From: Lentisphaeria bacterium
Lineage (GTDB): Bacteria; Verrucomicrobiota; Lentisphaeria; Victivallales; UBA1829
Direction of reading: 5' to 3'
DNA length: 37,250 nucleotides
Assembly (NCBI GenBank): GCA_017456495.1
Contig: JAFTJI010000096.1
Coordinates: forward strand, 1-37,250
A program made the translations under genes and the position numbers. This document shows, piece by piece, positions 8,417 to 16,627 of this stretch (positions within the stretch are counted from its first letter, which is position 1; every line of letters begins with the position of its first letter). The notes below the pieces were generated by a model, which saw only the letters and a list, made by a program, of their open reading frames with translations, was not told the origin of the DNA and made no database searches.

Positions 8417-10939
8417 ATGAATTTGAAAATGAAAATGCTTGCTCTCTCCGCAATGCTCCTGCTGGGGCTGATGCCGGAAGCAAATGCTGCACCCAAAGAT
8501 TTCCGTCCGAACTTTGACAAAAGCGATGCGATAGGAAATGTGACCTATCAGGCAAACCCGTGGTTCCCGTTCAACAAAGAACGGCTCCATGCCCTCGGCG
8601 GCCCCAACTATGCCCACAAACATTTCGCCGGAAAAAATATCTGGGGACAGGGTTTAAAGCTCATGGATCAGTATGGCTTTGATGCGCTTTTTGTGGAAAT
8701 CAACGAAGGCGGATGGTATCACACCTATGTCAAAATGCTGAAAGAAGCAAAAGAAGAAAAAGCCAAGATCAAGCTCGGTATGTTTGTCGGCTCCTGGACA
8801 AAAAATCCCAAAGCCACGCTGAAAAACCTTACCCGGAACCTTTCCACATTCAGAGATGATCTGAAAAACCATCCGAATGTTTACCGTATTGGCGGCAGAC
8901 CGGTCATGATGATCTATACGCCGCTGGCGTATCAGCCGGAAGAGTGGAAAATGATCTTTGAAGGACTGGAAAAAGAGTTTGGTCCCATGGTTTTCCTTGT
9001 AAGTCTTTACGGAATGGACGGCATTTTCCCGCTGGATGAGGCAAAAATTGATGCCTCTCTCCGGAAGTATATTCCCTATTTCGATGGAATCAGCGGCTAT
9101 GGCTGTGTCAGTGTGGCATCTCAGCGCAGTACAATGAAAATTGCCGCTGCGATCATGAAAGATTATCCTCAAAAACTTTTTGAAGGCTGTGCGCTCAGCA
9201 CCTACACCTGCCACTTCCACATGGGCGGGCTGCAGGTGGATCTCTCACAGAACTACCGCGACAGTCTGGAGATTTTGCGTCAGCACAACGTGGACTCCAT
9301 CAATATCACAAACCTCTTTGACCATTACGAAAACTCTCTGATTTTCCCCTGCTATGAACGGGAAGATCTGTTGTTCCGTTATGCTCAGTACTGGGGCAAT
9401 CTCCGGAAAGGAATTGCGTTCCCGAAGATCAAAACACCGGAACTCGTCCTCTGCAACCCCGTCATGCGCCTTGTGGGAAGAGATGACATTGAGTTTGAAG
9501 TTCTGGCGTTCCCCTTCGATGCAAAAGATACCAAAGTCACCATCGAACTGGAAGTTTGCGATACTGCCGGAAAAGTTCTGAAAAAATTCCCGGCAGTGAC
9601 CATGGATCCGAAAAAGGAATTTCAGGTAAAGAAATTCAAACTCTCCGGCATGGAAGTCGCAAATCAGCGCGGGATCGTCCCCCGTCTGACCTACATTTGG
9701 CGCGGGAAAAAGTATAAGATGAACTATAACCCCATGACTCTGCTCATGGCATCCATCCGCCCCTATCAGATGTACTGGGCAAGATCCACCAGGAACGCCC
9801 TTGAAGTCCGCGGCGGCGATAAACCGTGGTACATGAATGGTGTTGCACCCGGCGGAACACTGGAATATCCCGAAAGCGGTGTTGTGAACTTCTCTTCTGA
9901 AATCACTCCGGTCTGGGGCAAAGGTGTCAATCAGAATTACAGCCGTCACACCATCAAACGGAACGGCATGGATTTCTACACAGTCAACGATGCAAAGAAT
10001 TTGAAATCAAATCTTGCTCTGACCATGCCTGCCGGAAGCGGTGCAATGCAGTTCTATCATCTGGAAATGGAAAACAGCAACGGCAGCAAATTCCGGACTC
10101 TTCCCATCTGGGTTGCACCTCTGAACCGCAAGGGTATGGTAAAATATCCGGTGTTCTGCAACGACGGTTCCATCAAAGAGATCGAAATCGAAGAAGCCAG
10201 AGTTCCCTATTTCTACTATCCCTGCAACAGCGACAACGGCAATCTTCTGGTTGATGTTTCCGGTTACATGCACAACGGCAACATTGCCGGTGCCGGTTAC
10301 GGCGGCGGTCATCTGGGACACACCAACTATTACTACTATCATAACGGACCAGTCACCCCCAAAAAGGGTGCGGAATTTCTGAAAGATGAAAACGGAAAAG
10401 GATTCTACCGTTTCAATGGAAAGAACTCCATCACAATCATGGGCGGAACCGCCCTGCCCTATGCTTCAACCTACGAAATCAATGTAAGAGTTCCGAAGCT
10501 GGGCAAGAAAATGGGCTTGTTCGGAACAGGCAACAACCAGATCAGTCTGGCAATCATGCCTGACGGAAGACTCTGGCTGCAGCGTGCCAATGAAAAAGAA
10601 GGCATGGGCGGCACACCTCCTGCAAAGATCTTCAAAGCGGAAGTCACATCCAAAGATAAGATCGAAGCCGGAAAATGGCATCGGATCGCGGTCACTTACG
10701 ACCTGAAAAAGATCCGTCTTTATCTTGACGGCGAACTTCAGGGCGAAGCGGCGGTTCAGCCGTCACCCGGACATGAATGGATCACCCATCTGATCGTGGG
10801 AGGTCTCTGCAAATGGGTCTGGACCCCCACCGATCATTTGGAAGGGGACATCCGCGACATCCGGATTTACGGACGGGCTCTTTCACCGGAAGAGTTTCTC
10901 GGAGCGGAGAAGAAATCCTGGTATGAATTCTGGAAATAA
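8417..10939 (+). CDS. Secreted GH71/GH99-like TIM-barrel glycosidase with C-terminal LamG domain (copy 3)
   Basis: 840 residues if ATG 8417 is used; in-frame ATGs at 8429 and 8435 are alternatives, and no strong Shine-Dalgarno decides between them. The signal peptide ends near ANA-APKDF. The barrel is the most diverged of the three (VEINEGGWYHTYV, GGRPVMMIYTP) but keeps CALSTYTCHFHMGGL, NITNLFDHYENSLIFPCYERED and the DKPWYMNGVAPGGTLEYPE segment of the middle domain. The LamG half resembles copy 2 strongly. A short extra C-terminal tail (GAEKKSWYEFWK) is absent from the other two copies. Because a terminator hairpin lies just upstream, expression depends on read-through, processing or a promoter buried in the preceding gene. 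A terminator follows at 10961. Confidence 0.75.
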   Translation: MNLKMKMLALSAMLLLGLMPEANAAPKDFRPNFDKSDAIGNVTYQANPWFPFNKERLHALGGPNYAHKHFAGKNIWGQGLKLMDQYGFDALFVEINEGGWYHTYVKMLKEAKEEKAKIKLGMFVGSWTKNPKATLKNLTRNLSTFRDDLKNHPNVYRIGGRPVMMIYTPLAYQPEEWKMIFEGLEKEFGPMVFLVSLYGMDGIFPLDEAKIDASLRKYIPYFDGISGYGCVSVASQRSTMKIAAAIMKDYPQKLFEGCALSTYTCHFHMGGLQVDLSQNYRDSLEILRQHNVDSINITNLFDHYENSLIFPCYEREDLLFRYAQYWGNLRKGIAFPKIKTPELVLCNPVMRLVGRDDIEFEVLAFPFDAKDTKVTIELEVCDTAGKVLKKFPAVTMDPKKEFQVKKFKLSGMEVANQRGIVPRLTYIWRGKKYKMNYNPMTLLMASIRPYQMYWARSTRNALEVRGGDKPWYMNGVAPGGTLEYPESGVVNFSSEITPVWGKGVNQNYSRHTIKRNGMDFYTVNDAKNLKSNLALTMPAGSGAMQFYHLEMENSNGSKFRTLPIWVAPLNRKGMVKYPVFCNDGSIKEIEIEEARVPYFYYPCNSDNGNLLVDVSGYMHNGNIAGAGYGGGHLGHTNYYYYHNGPVTPKKGAEFLKDENGKGFYRFNGKNSITIMGGTALPYASTYEINVRVPKLGKKMGLFGTGNNQISLAIMPDGRLWLQRANEKEGMGGTPPAKIFKAEVTSKDKIEAGKWHRIAVTYDLKKIRLYLDGELQGEAAVQPSPGHEWITHLIVGGLCKWVWTPTDHLEGDIRDIRIYGRALSPEEFLGAEKKSWYEFWK

Positions 10940-10960
10940 TTCAATCCCGGATCTGTATTA

Positions 10961-10991
10961 AGGGGCTGGCTTCAAACCAGCCTCTTTTTTG
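10961..10991 (+). terminator. Intrinsic terminator after GH71/99-like copy 3
   Basis: AGGGGCTGG (10961-10969) pairs with CCAGCCTCT (10977-10985), including one G-T wobble, with a 7-nt loop and a T run right after. Confidence 0.85.
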
Positions 10992-11003
10992 TTGCAGCAA
11001 CAC

Positions 11004-11062
11004 ATTGTTCTGTTTTTGCGAACAATAATATAAATACCATCATAAAATGATATTTTTATGAT
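11004..11062. repeat. Two inverted repeats upstream of the redox operon
   Basis: ATTGTTC (11004-11010) and GAACAAT (11020-11026) form one inverted repeat with a 9-nt centre. ATCATAAAA (11039-11047) and TTTTATGAT (11054-11062) form another. They lie in the 310-bp gene-free stretch 10940-11249, 70 nt or more upstream of the promoter, and could be operator-like sites; no regulator is known. Confidence 0.45.
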
Positions 11063-11130
11063 TTTACATTTTTTAACGCGGATAACCTACTTTTTTTCCC
11101 AGAAACTTTGCTCTCTCCCGGCATAACAGA

Positions 11131-11158
11131 TTGATTTTTCAAAAAAATGGGATATATT
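11131..11158 (+). promoter_or_regulatory. Promoter for the NuoE/NuoF/NfnB-like operon
   Basis: TTGATT (11131-11136), a 16-nt spacer, and TATATT (11153-11158). Transcription would start near 11165, leaving a leader of about 85 nt before the ATG at 11250. The -10 hexamer equals that of several other promoters in the window. Confidence 0.6.
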
Positions 11159-11249
11159 AAATCACTTTATATGATAAAATTCAACTGAAATATAATAAAG
11201 GAAAGTAATTTCAAACATCAGGCGTTGAAATCACTTAGGGAGAAGAGTT

Positions 11250-11702
11250 ATGTCTGAAGAATTTTCCTTTCTGAAGGAACTGGGAACCGATCGGAGCAGT
11301 CTGATCAAAGGACTTCAGCTCGTTCAACAGAAAGAAGGATACGTCTCAGATGAGGCGATCGAAGCCGTTGCCGCTTATTTCGGGATGGCTCCCGCTGAAG
11401 TCGAAGGCGTTCTTACATTTTATGCGCAGTTCAAACGGATCAAACCCGGCAGATTCCAGATCAGTGTTTGCGACGGAACAGCCTGTCATATCAAAGGTTC
11501 TCCGCAAATCCAGCAGTGGCTGGAAGCAGAATTGGGGATCAAAGACGGCGAAACAGATGCCGAAGGCAGATTTTCTATTCAAGTCGTGGCATGCCTCGGC
11601 TGCTGCAGCCTCGCTCCTGTGATGTCCGTCAACGGTAAAGTTTACGGAAACCTCGACCGGAAAAAACTTGTCCGCGTTCTTAACGAATACAGAAAGATGT
11701 GA
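11250..11702 (+). CDS. NuoE-like [2Fe-2S] thioredoxin-fold subunit of an NAD-linked flavin/iron-sulfur complex
   Basis: 150 residues, ATG 11250 with AGGGAGA at 11237-11243. It is the 24-kDa/NuoE family: an N-terminal helical part followed by a thioredoxin-like fold with the [2Fe-2S] ligands CDGTAC (C74, C79) and CLGCC (C115, C119). In related complexes this subunit takes part in electron transfer beside the NuoF-like NADH/flavin subunit. Its stop codon overlaps the possible GTG start of the next gene, and both following genes are redox proteins, so it belongs to a three-subunit soluble complex. Nothing in the neighbourhood encodes membrane Nuo subunits, which argues against respiratory complex I. 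Confidence 0.92.
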   Translation: MSEEFSFLKELGTDRSSLIKGLQLVQQKEGYVSDEAIEAVAAYFGMAPAEVEGVLTFYAQFKRIKPGRFQISVCDGTACHIKGSPQIQQWLEAELGIKDGETDAEGRFSIQVVACLGCCSLAPVMSVNGKVYGNLDRKKLVRVLNEYRKM

Positions 11703-11707
11703 TCACA

Positions 11708-13444
11708 ATGGCTCAGATCAAACGTATTAAAGTCGGAATGGCATCCTGCGGTCTTGCAGCTGGTGCACAGGCGGTCTACGATGAACTCAAAAAGATCGCC
11801 GGAGATATCCCGGTCGTCGGTGTCGGCTGTATCGGACATTGCTACTGCGAACCCATCGTTGAAGTGGAAACCGATTCCGAACCGGTCTTCTATTCCCGCG
11901 TTCAGGGAACTGCTGAAACAGCTCAGAAGATCCTTTCTCTCTCTGAAGACGGACGCTTTGAAGTTCCTGCTCTCCGCAAGAAAAATGAACTGGTATTTGT
12001 CACAAAACTTGCCGGACGGATCGTCCCCTGCGACATTGAAGAATACAAGGCAAACGGCGGTTTTTCTGCATTGAAAAAATGTACTGCCATGAAGCCCGCT
12101 GATGTGATTGAAGAACTGAAAAAGAGCGGTTTGCGCGGTCGCGGCGGTGCTGGATTCCCCACAGGTATGAAGTGGAGCTTCCTTGCAGCAAAACAGAATC
12201 CTGAAAAGGTCATGATCTGTAATGCCGACGAAGGCGACCCGGGAGCATTCATGGACCGATCCATGATGGAAAGTGTTCCTTATCAAGTACTTGAAGGGAT
12301 GCTTATCGGAGCTTATGCAACCGGTGCAACTAAAATTTTCATCTACTGCCGTGCTGAATATCCCATGGCGATCGAACATTTGACCATTGCCATTGCGGAG
12401 ATCAAGAAAGCCGGTTACGATCAGCTTCCCGGCAGAGAAAAGCCCCTTGATATCGTTATCAAAGAAGGTGCCGGAGCATTCGTCTGCGGAGAAGAAACCG
12501 CGATGATCGCCTCCCTGGAAGGCAAACGGGGACAGCCCCGGTTCCGTCCGCCATTCCCCACCGACAGCGGTTGGAACGGTTTGCCCACCTCCATCAATAA
12601 CGTGGAAACATTTGCAAATATCGCACCTGTCCTGAACTATGGTGCGGAAAATTATGCAAAAATCGGAACTCCGAAGAGTACCGGAACAAAGATTTTTGCT
12701 CTTGCCGGAGACTTGAAGAATCCGGGGCTGGCAGAAGTTCCCATGGGCGTTACGCTTGCTGAGATCGTTTATGAGATCGGCGGAGCTGAACCCGGGACAG
12801 TGAAAGCAGTTCAGACCGGCGGACCTTCCGGCGGCTGTATCCCTGCTGACAAGTTCGATGTCAAGGTCGATTACGACTCTCTGAAAGAACTTGGAGCCAT
12901 CATGGGTTCCGGCGGTTTGATCGTCATCGGCAATGACCGCTGTATGGTGGAAACTGCCCGTTACTTCCTCTCCTTCACCCACAAGGAATCCTGCGGAAAG
13001 TGTACGTTCTGCCGTGTCGGAACGAAACGCATGTACGAAACACTTCAGCGGATCACCGAAGGCAACGGAACGGAAGAAGATATTGCATTCCTGGAAGACA
13101 TCGGACCGAAGATCCGCATGGGTGCGCTCTGCGGTTTGGGGCAGACGGCTCCGAACCCGGCACTTTCCACTCTGCGTTATTTCCGGAACGAATATGAAGC
13201 TCATGTGAAGAACAAAGTCTGTCCGTCTCTTGCATGTTCTGCGTTGGTGGATCTGAAACTTGATCCTGCCAACTGTATCAAGTGCGGACTCTGCCGTAAA
13301 ACCTGTCCGGTGGGTGCTATTGATGAAAACTTTGTCATCGACAATGCGAAGTGCATCAAGTGCAACTCCTGTAAAGAACTCTGTCCGAAAAAAACCATTC
13401 AGCGCGTTCCCCGCGGCGAAGGGTTCAACTCCAATAACCAGTGA
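11708..13444 (+). CDS. NuoF/HydB-like NADH-binding flavin and iron-sulfur subunit
   Basis: 578 residues from ATG 11708; a GTG at 11699 in the same frame, overlapping the upstream stop, would add three residues. Domains in order: an N-terminal thioredoxin-like [2Fe-2S] part (SCGLAAGA ... GCIGHCYCEP); the NuoF core with the GRGGAGFPTG glycine-rich FMN/NADH loop near residue 142 and NADEGDPGAF near 172; an SLBB-type region; the N3-type [4Fe-4S] motif ESCGKCTFCRVG near 427; and two C-terminal [4Fe-4S] ferredoxin motifs (CIKCGLCRKTCP near 523, CIKCNSCKELCP near 548). This is the layout of HydB/HndC/StnB-type subunits, where the flavin is the site of NAD(H) reaction and possible electron bifurcation. 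No H-cluster subunit is encoded nearby, so it is unlikely to be part of a hydrogenase. Confidence 0.92.
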   Translation: MAQIKRIKVGMASCGLAAGAQAVYDELKKIAGDIPVVGVGCIGHCYCEPIVEVETDSEPVFYSRVQGTAETAQKILSLSEDGRFEVPALRKKNELVFVTKLAGRIVPCDIEEYKANGGFSALKKCTAMKPADVIEELKKSGLRGRGGAGFPTGMKWSFLAAKQNPEKVMICNADEGDPGAFMDRSMMESVPYQVLEGMLIGAYATGATKIFIYCRAEYPMAIEHLTIAIAEIKKAGYDQLPGREKPLDIVIKEGAGAFVCGEETAMIASLEGKRGQPRFRPPFPTDSGWNGLPTSINNVETFANIAPVLNYGAENYAKIGTPKSTGTKIFALAGDLKNPGLAEVPMGVTLAEIVYEIGGAEPGTVKAVQTGGPSGGCIPADKFDVKVDYDSLKELGAIMGSGGLIVIGNDRCMVETARYFLSFTHKESCGKCTFCRVGTKRMYETLQRITEGNGTEEDIAFLEDIGPKIRMGALCGLGQTAPNPALSTLRYFRNEYEAHVKNKVCPSLACSALVDLKLDPANCIKCGLCRKTCPVGAIDENFVIDNAKCIKCNSCKELCPKKTIQRVPRGEGFNSNNQ

Positions 13445-13458
13445 TGGGAGAATCTGTC

Positions 13459-15495
13459 ATGTCTGAAATACATTTCAAAATAGACGGTGTTGACCGTGTT
13501 GCCCAGCCGGGGGATACCATTCTGAAAGCTGCCGAAGCAGCCGGGATCAAGATCCCGACCCTCTGCTATAACAAAAAAATCTCCAGAACCACCTCCTGCT
13601 TTGTCTGTGTGGTCAAAGACAAAAAGACCGGAAAGTTCCTGCCTTCCTGTTCCGCCTGCCCCTCTGAAGGACAGGATATCGACGCTTCTTCCGATGAAGT
13701 CAAAGAGATGCGCCGTACAGCGTTGGGCTTGCTTCTTTCCGAACACACTGGAGACTGCGAAGCTCCCTGCACCATGGCATGTCCCGCCCACGCTTCAGTG
13801 GAAGAGTATGTCCGCGCCGGAAAACAGGGAGATTTCCTGAAAGCTCTGAAAATCATCAAACAGCGGATCCCCCTGCCCATGTCTATCGGCAGAGTCTGTC
13901 CCCGGTTCTGCGAAAGGGACTGCCGCCGGAACATCGACTCCAAGCCTGTTTCCATCAATGATTTCAAACGGCTTGCAGCTGACCTTCATTATGAATCCTA
14001 CATGGAAGAGCTGCCGCCGCTGAACGGCAAAAAAGCAGCCATTGTCGGTGCGGGTCCTGCAGGATTCTCCGCAGCTTATTATCTCCGTCTGGAAGGTGTT
14101 CAGGCTGATATTTATGAAAAAATGCCTGAAGCCGGCGGGATGCTCCGCTACGGGATCCCTGAATTCCGTCTCCCCAAAGATACGCTCCGCAAGGAACTTG
14201 CCCACTTTGAAAAAATGGATGTGACCATCCAGTACGGCAAGGAACTTGGCAAAGATATCTCTATTGCAGACCTTTCCAAGCAGTATGACGGTGTGATCCT
14301 TGCAGTCGGTTCCTGGTCCCCCAGCTCCATGAGAGTGGAGGGGGAAGAGTATGCCGAACAGGGGATCCGCTGGCTGGAAAATATTGCTGCCCACAACTGG
14401 AAAGACCTTCCGAACCCTGGAAAAACGCTGGTTGTCGGCGGCGGTAATACTGCTATGGACTGCGCAAGAACAGCTATCCGTCTCGGCGGAGAAGTTGCGA
14501 TCGTCTACCGCAGAACCCGCAAAGAAATGCCTGCTCAGGCGATCGAAGTTGACGAAGCTGTGGAAGAAGGTGCAAAGCTGGAACTCCTGACAGCTCCTGT
14601 GGCTGTCAAAAAGTTGGAAGACGGAAAACTGGCTCTCACCTGCTGCAAAATGCAGCTTGGCGAACCGGATGCCTCCGGAAGACGCAAGCCGGAACCTGTC
14701 CCCGGTTCTGAATTTGATATGGAAGCAGATACCATCATCGCTGCCATCGGACAGCGCACCATCTGTCCTGCTGAAGCGACTGCAACAAAACGCGGTGATA
14801 TCGCGGTCAACGCAGAAGATCTGAAAGTGGAAGGCTACGAAAATGTCTTTGCAGCCGGGGATTGTGTCAACGGTCCTGCGACGGTTGTGGAAGCGGTTGC
14901 TGCCGGACGGAAAGCGGCACTTTCTGCCGTTGATTTCTTTGCCGGACGAAAACATGTTGAACCGCCCGTGTTCAATGTTTCCCGCGGACATTGGAGTTCT
15001 CTCTCAACAGACGATCTGGTATATCTGCACGAAGTTTCCAAAGCGGACCGTGTGGAACCTGAATTTATCCCGATGGAACTGCGGAAGACGACCTTTACGG
15101 AACTTTTCCCGACGATTCCGGCAGAAAAGATCATGAAGGAAGGCGAACGCTGCATAGAGTGTTCCTGTACCTCCAAGAGCGAATGTAAACTGAAGAAGCA
15201 CTCTGAATGTCTGGGCGTAAAGCCGGATATGTTCAAGGGCGAACGCTCCTGCGGCAAGGCAGATACCCGCCATCCGGCGATCATTCAGGATCCCAGGAAG
15301 TGTCTCCGCTGCGGAATCTGTGTAAAGATCTGCGGTGAAGTTGTAAATAATCACCTGCTTGCAGCGATGCAGCGCGGGTTTGCGACCCGGATCGGAACGG
15401 CATTTGGAAAAGGACTTCCGCTTGCCTGTAAAGATTGCGGAAAATGTATTGAAGAATGTCCTGTCGGCGCGCTCGACTGGAAGATCAAAAACTAA
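13459..15495 (+). CDS. NfnB/GltD-like FAD- and NAD(P)H-binding iron-sulfur subunit with N-terminal [2Fe-2S] and C-terminal ferredoxin domains
   Basis: 678 residues. ATG 13459 is chosen because GGGAG at 13446-13450 sits 8 nt upstream; GTG 13441 and ATG 13444 lack this. Domains: a plant-type [2Fe-2S] ferredoxin domain (LCYNKKISRTTSCFVC, first Cys C36); a Cys-rich [4Fe-4S] helical region (DCEAPCTMACP, CPRFCERDC) like the GltD/DPD domain; two Rossmann folds with GAGPAGFSAAYYL near 197 (FAD) and VVGGGNTAMDCARTA near 325 (NADPH), plus the AAGDCVNGPATVVEAVAAG segment; and C-terminal CLRCGICVKICG (near 615) and CKDCGKCIEECP (near 657). This matches the NADPH-reacting subunit of NfnAB-type and Stn-type transhydrogenases. 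Together with the two preceding genes it suggests coupling of NADPH, NAD and ferredoxin. It is not an [FeFe] hydrogenase: the H-cluster motifs are absent. Confidence 0.9.
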   Translation: MSEIHFKIDGVDRVAQPGDTILKAAEAAGIKIPTLCYNKKISRTTSCFVCVVKDKKTGKFLPSCSACPSEGQDIDASSDEVKEMRRTALGLLLSEHTGDCEAPCTMACPAHASVEEYVRAGKQGDFLKALKIIKQRIPLPMSIGRVCPRFCERDCRRNIDSKPVSINDFKRLAADLHYESYMEELPPLNGKKAAIVGAGPAGFSAAYYLRLEGVQADIYEKMPEAGGMLRYGIPEFRLPKDTLRKELAHFEKMDVTIQYGKELGKDISIADLSKQYDGVILAVGSWSPSSMRVEGEEYAEQGIRWLENIAAHNWKDLPNPGKTLVVGGGNTAMDCARTAIRLGGEVAIVYRRTRKEMPAQAIEVDEAVEEGAKLELLTAPVAVKKLEDGKLALTCCKMQLGEPDASGRRKPEPVPGSEFDMEADTIIAAIGQRTICPAEATATKRGDIAVNAEDLKVEGYENVFAAGDCVNGPATVVEAVAAGRKAALSAVDFFAGRKHVEPPVFNVSRGHWSSLSTDDLVYLHEVSKADRVEPEFIPMELRKTTFTELFPTIPAEKIMKEGERCIECSCTSKSECKLKKHSECLGVKPDMFKGERSCGKADTRHPAIIQDPRKCLRCGICVKICGEVVNNHLLAAMQRGFATRIGTAFGKGLPLACKDCGKCIEECPVGALDWKIKN

Positions 15496-15512
15496 AACAG
15501 GAAAGATGTAAC

Positions 15513-16613
15513 ATGGGTTTTGCATGTGGTTTTGTTGGATTACCCAATGTAGGAAAATCCACTTTGTTCAATGCTCTTTGCAAGGGCGGAGCCGTTGCGG
15601 CGAACTTCCCCTTCTGCACGATTGAACCGAATACCGGGATCGTCCCCGTTCCCGACCCCCGTCTGGATGTTCTGGCAAAAATCGAAAAATCTGCCAGAGT
15701 CGTTCCGACTACGATGAAATTTATCGACATTGCCGGTCTTGTGGAAGGAGCCAGCAAAGGTCAGGGATTGGGAAACCAGTTCCTCGGTCACATCCGTAAC
15801 GTGGATGCTGTCGCCCATGTTGTCCGTCTTTTTGCCGATGATGACGTGGTGCATGTCGGTGGTTCTGTGAACCCCAGCCGTGACCTGGAACTGATCCTCA
15901 CAGAGTTGATGCTGGCTGACCTTGACCTGCTCCAGAAGCGTCTGGAACACGGCAAAAAAGCTCTCCGCAGCGGCGATCCCGACTTGAAACTTGAACTGGA
16001 ACTGATCACAAGTTTCATCAATCAGCTCGAAAACGGTCAGAGACCCTCTTACGATACCGCTGATGAAAAGCTGGATAAGATCGCAAAGGCACTTCAGCTT
16101 CTGACGCTGACCCCTGCATTTGTCTGTGCGAACACCGACGAAACCGCTTTCCATGAGTTCGGAAAGAGCGACATTTCCAAACAGTTGATCGAAACAGCGG
16201 CAAAACACGGAATGCAGGTTGTGCCTGTCTGTGCAAAGCTGGAAGAAGAACTGGCACAGCTCTCTCCGGAAGATGCAAAAGTCTTTTTGGAAGATCTCGG
16301 TGTGGAAGAAAGCGGACTGGAACGTGTGATCAACATGGGTTACAGTCTTCTGGATTATATCACATTCTTTACCACCGGAACCGATGAAACCCGCGCTTGG
16401 ACCGTCACCCGCAATGCGCTTGCACCGCAGGCAGTCGGAAAGATCCACACCGATATGGAACGCGGCTTCATCCGGATGGAAGTGGAATCCTACGACGATC
16501 TCGTTCAGTACGGCAGCTGGAACGGCGCAAAAGAAGCCGGAAAACTCCGTATCGAGGGGAAAGAATATGTCGTTCAGGATGGAGACTGCGTGTTTATCCG
16601 TTTCAATGTTTGA
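15513..16613 (+). CDS. ychF: Redox/ribosome-associated P-loop ATPase YchF (Obg-like)
   Basis: 366 residues. The start is ATG 15513, preceded by CAGGAAAG (15498-15505); an in-frame extension back to 15456 would run through the end of the upstream gene. The protein begins MGFACGFVGLPNVGKSTLFNAL, the P-loop typical of YchF, followed by NFPFCTIEPNTGIVPVPD and DIAGLVEGASKGQGLGNQFL (switch/G3 region). The C-terminal TGS domain ends with DLVQYGSWNGAKEAGKLR and EYVVQDGDCVFIRFNV, as is standard. Length is normal. YchF hydrolyses ATP in preference to GTP and associates with ribosomes. The gene lies 17 nt after the redox operon, so it may be transcribed with it. Confidence 0.96.
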   Translation: MGFACGFVGLPNVGKSTLFNALCKGGAVAANFPFCTIEPNTGIVPVPDPRLDVLAKIEKSARVVPTTMKFIDIAGLVEGASKGQGLGNQFLGHIRNVDAVAHVVRLFADDDVVHVGGSVNPSRDLELILTELMLADLDLLQKRLEHGKKALRSGDPDLKLELELITSFINQLENGQRPSYDTADEKLDKIAKALQLLTLTPAFVCANTDETAFHEFGKSDISKQLIETAAKHGMQVVPVCAKLEEELAQLSPEDAKVFLEDLGVEESGLERVINMGYSLLDYITFFTTGTDETRAWTVTRNALAPQAVGKIHTDMERGFIRMEVESYDDLVQYGSWNGAKEAGKLRIEGKEYVVQDGDCVFIRFNV

Positions 16614-16627
16614 CCCCCGGAGATAAA

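Noticed and set aside
2547..10939. Transposon-mediated triplication of the GH genes
   Set aside because: No transposase, terminal inverted repeats or target duplications were found; the copies are too diverged for a recent event.
11642..13204. 520-codon open frame on the minus strand opposite the NuoF-like gene
   Set aside because: It lies antisense to a gene with clear catalytic motifs, shows no domain, and fits codon-bias shadowing. The same holds for long minus frames at 2526-3896, 4134-5039 and 13795-14991.
11250..15495. [FeFe] hydrogenase HydABC operon
   Set aside because: The NuoE- and NuoF-like genes fit, but the third gene is an NfnB/GltD-type flavoprotein and no H-cluster motifs are encoded.
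11250..15495. Respiratory complex I
   Set aside because: Only the peripheral NuoE/NuoF-like parts are present, with extra ferredoxin domains, and no membrane Nuo genes follow.
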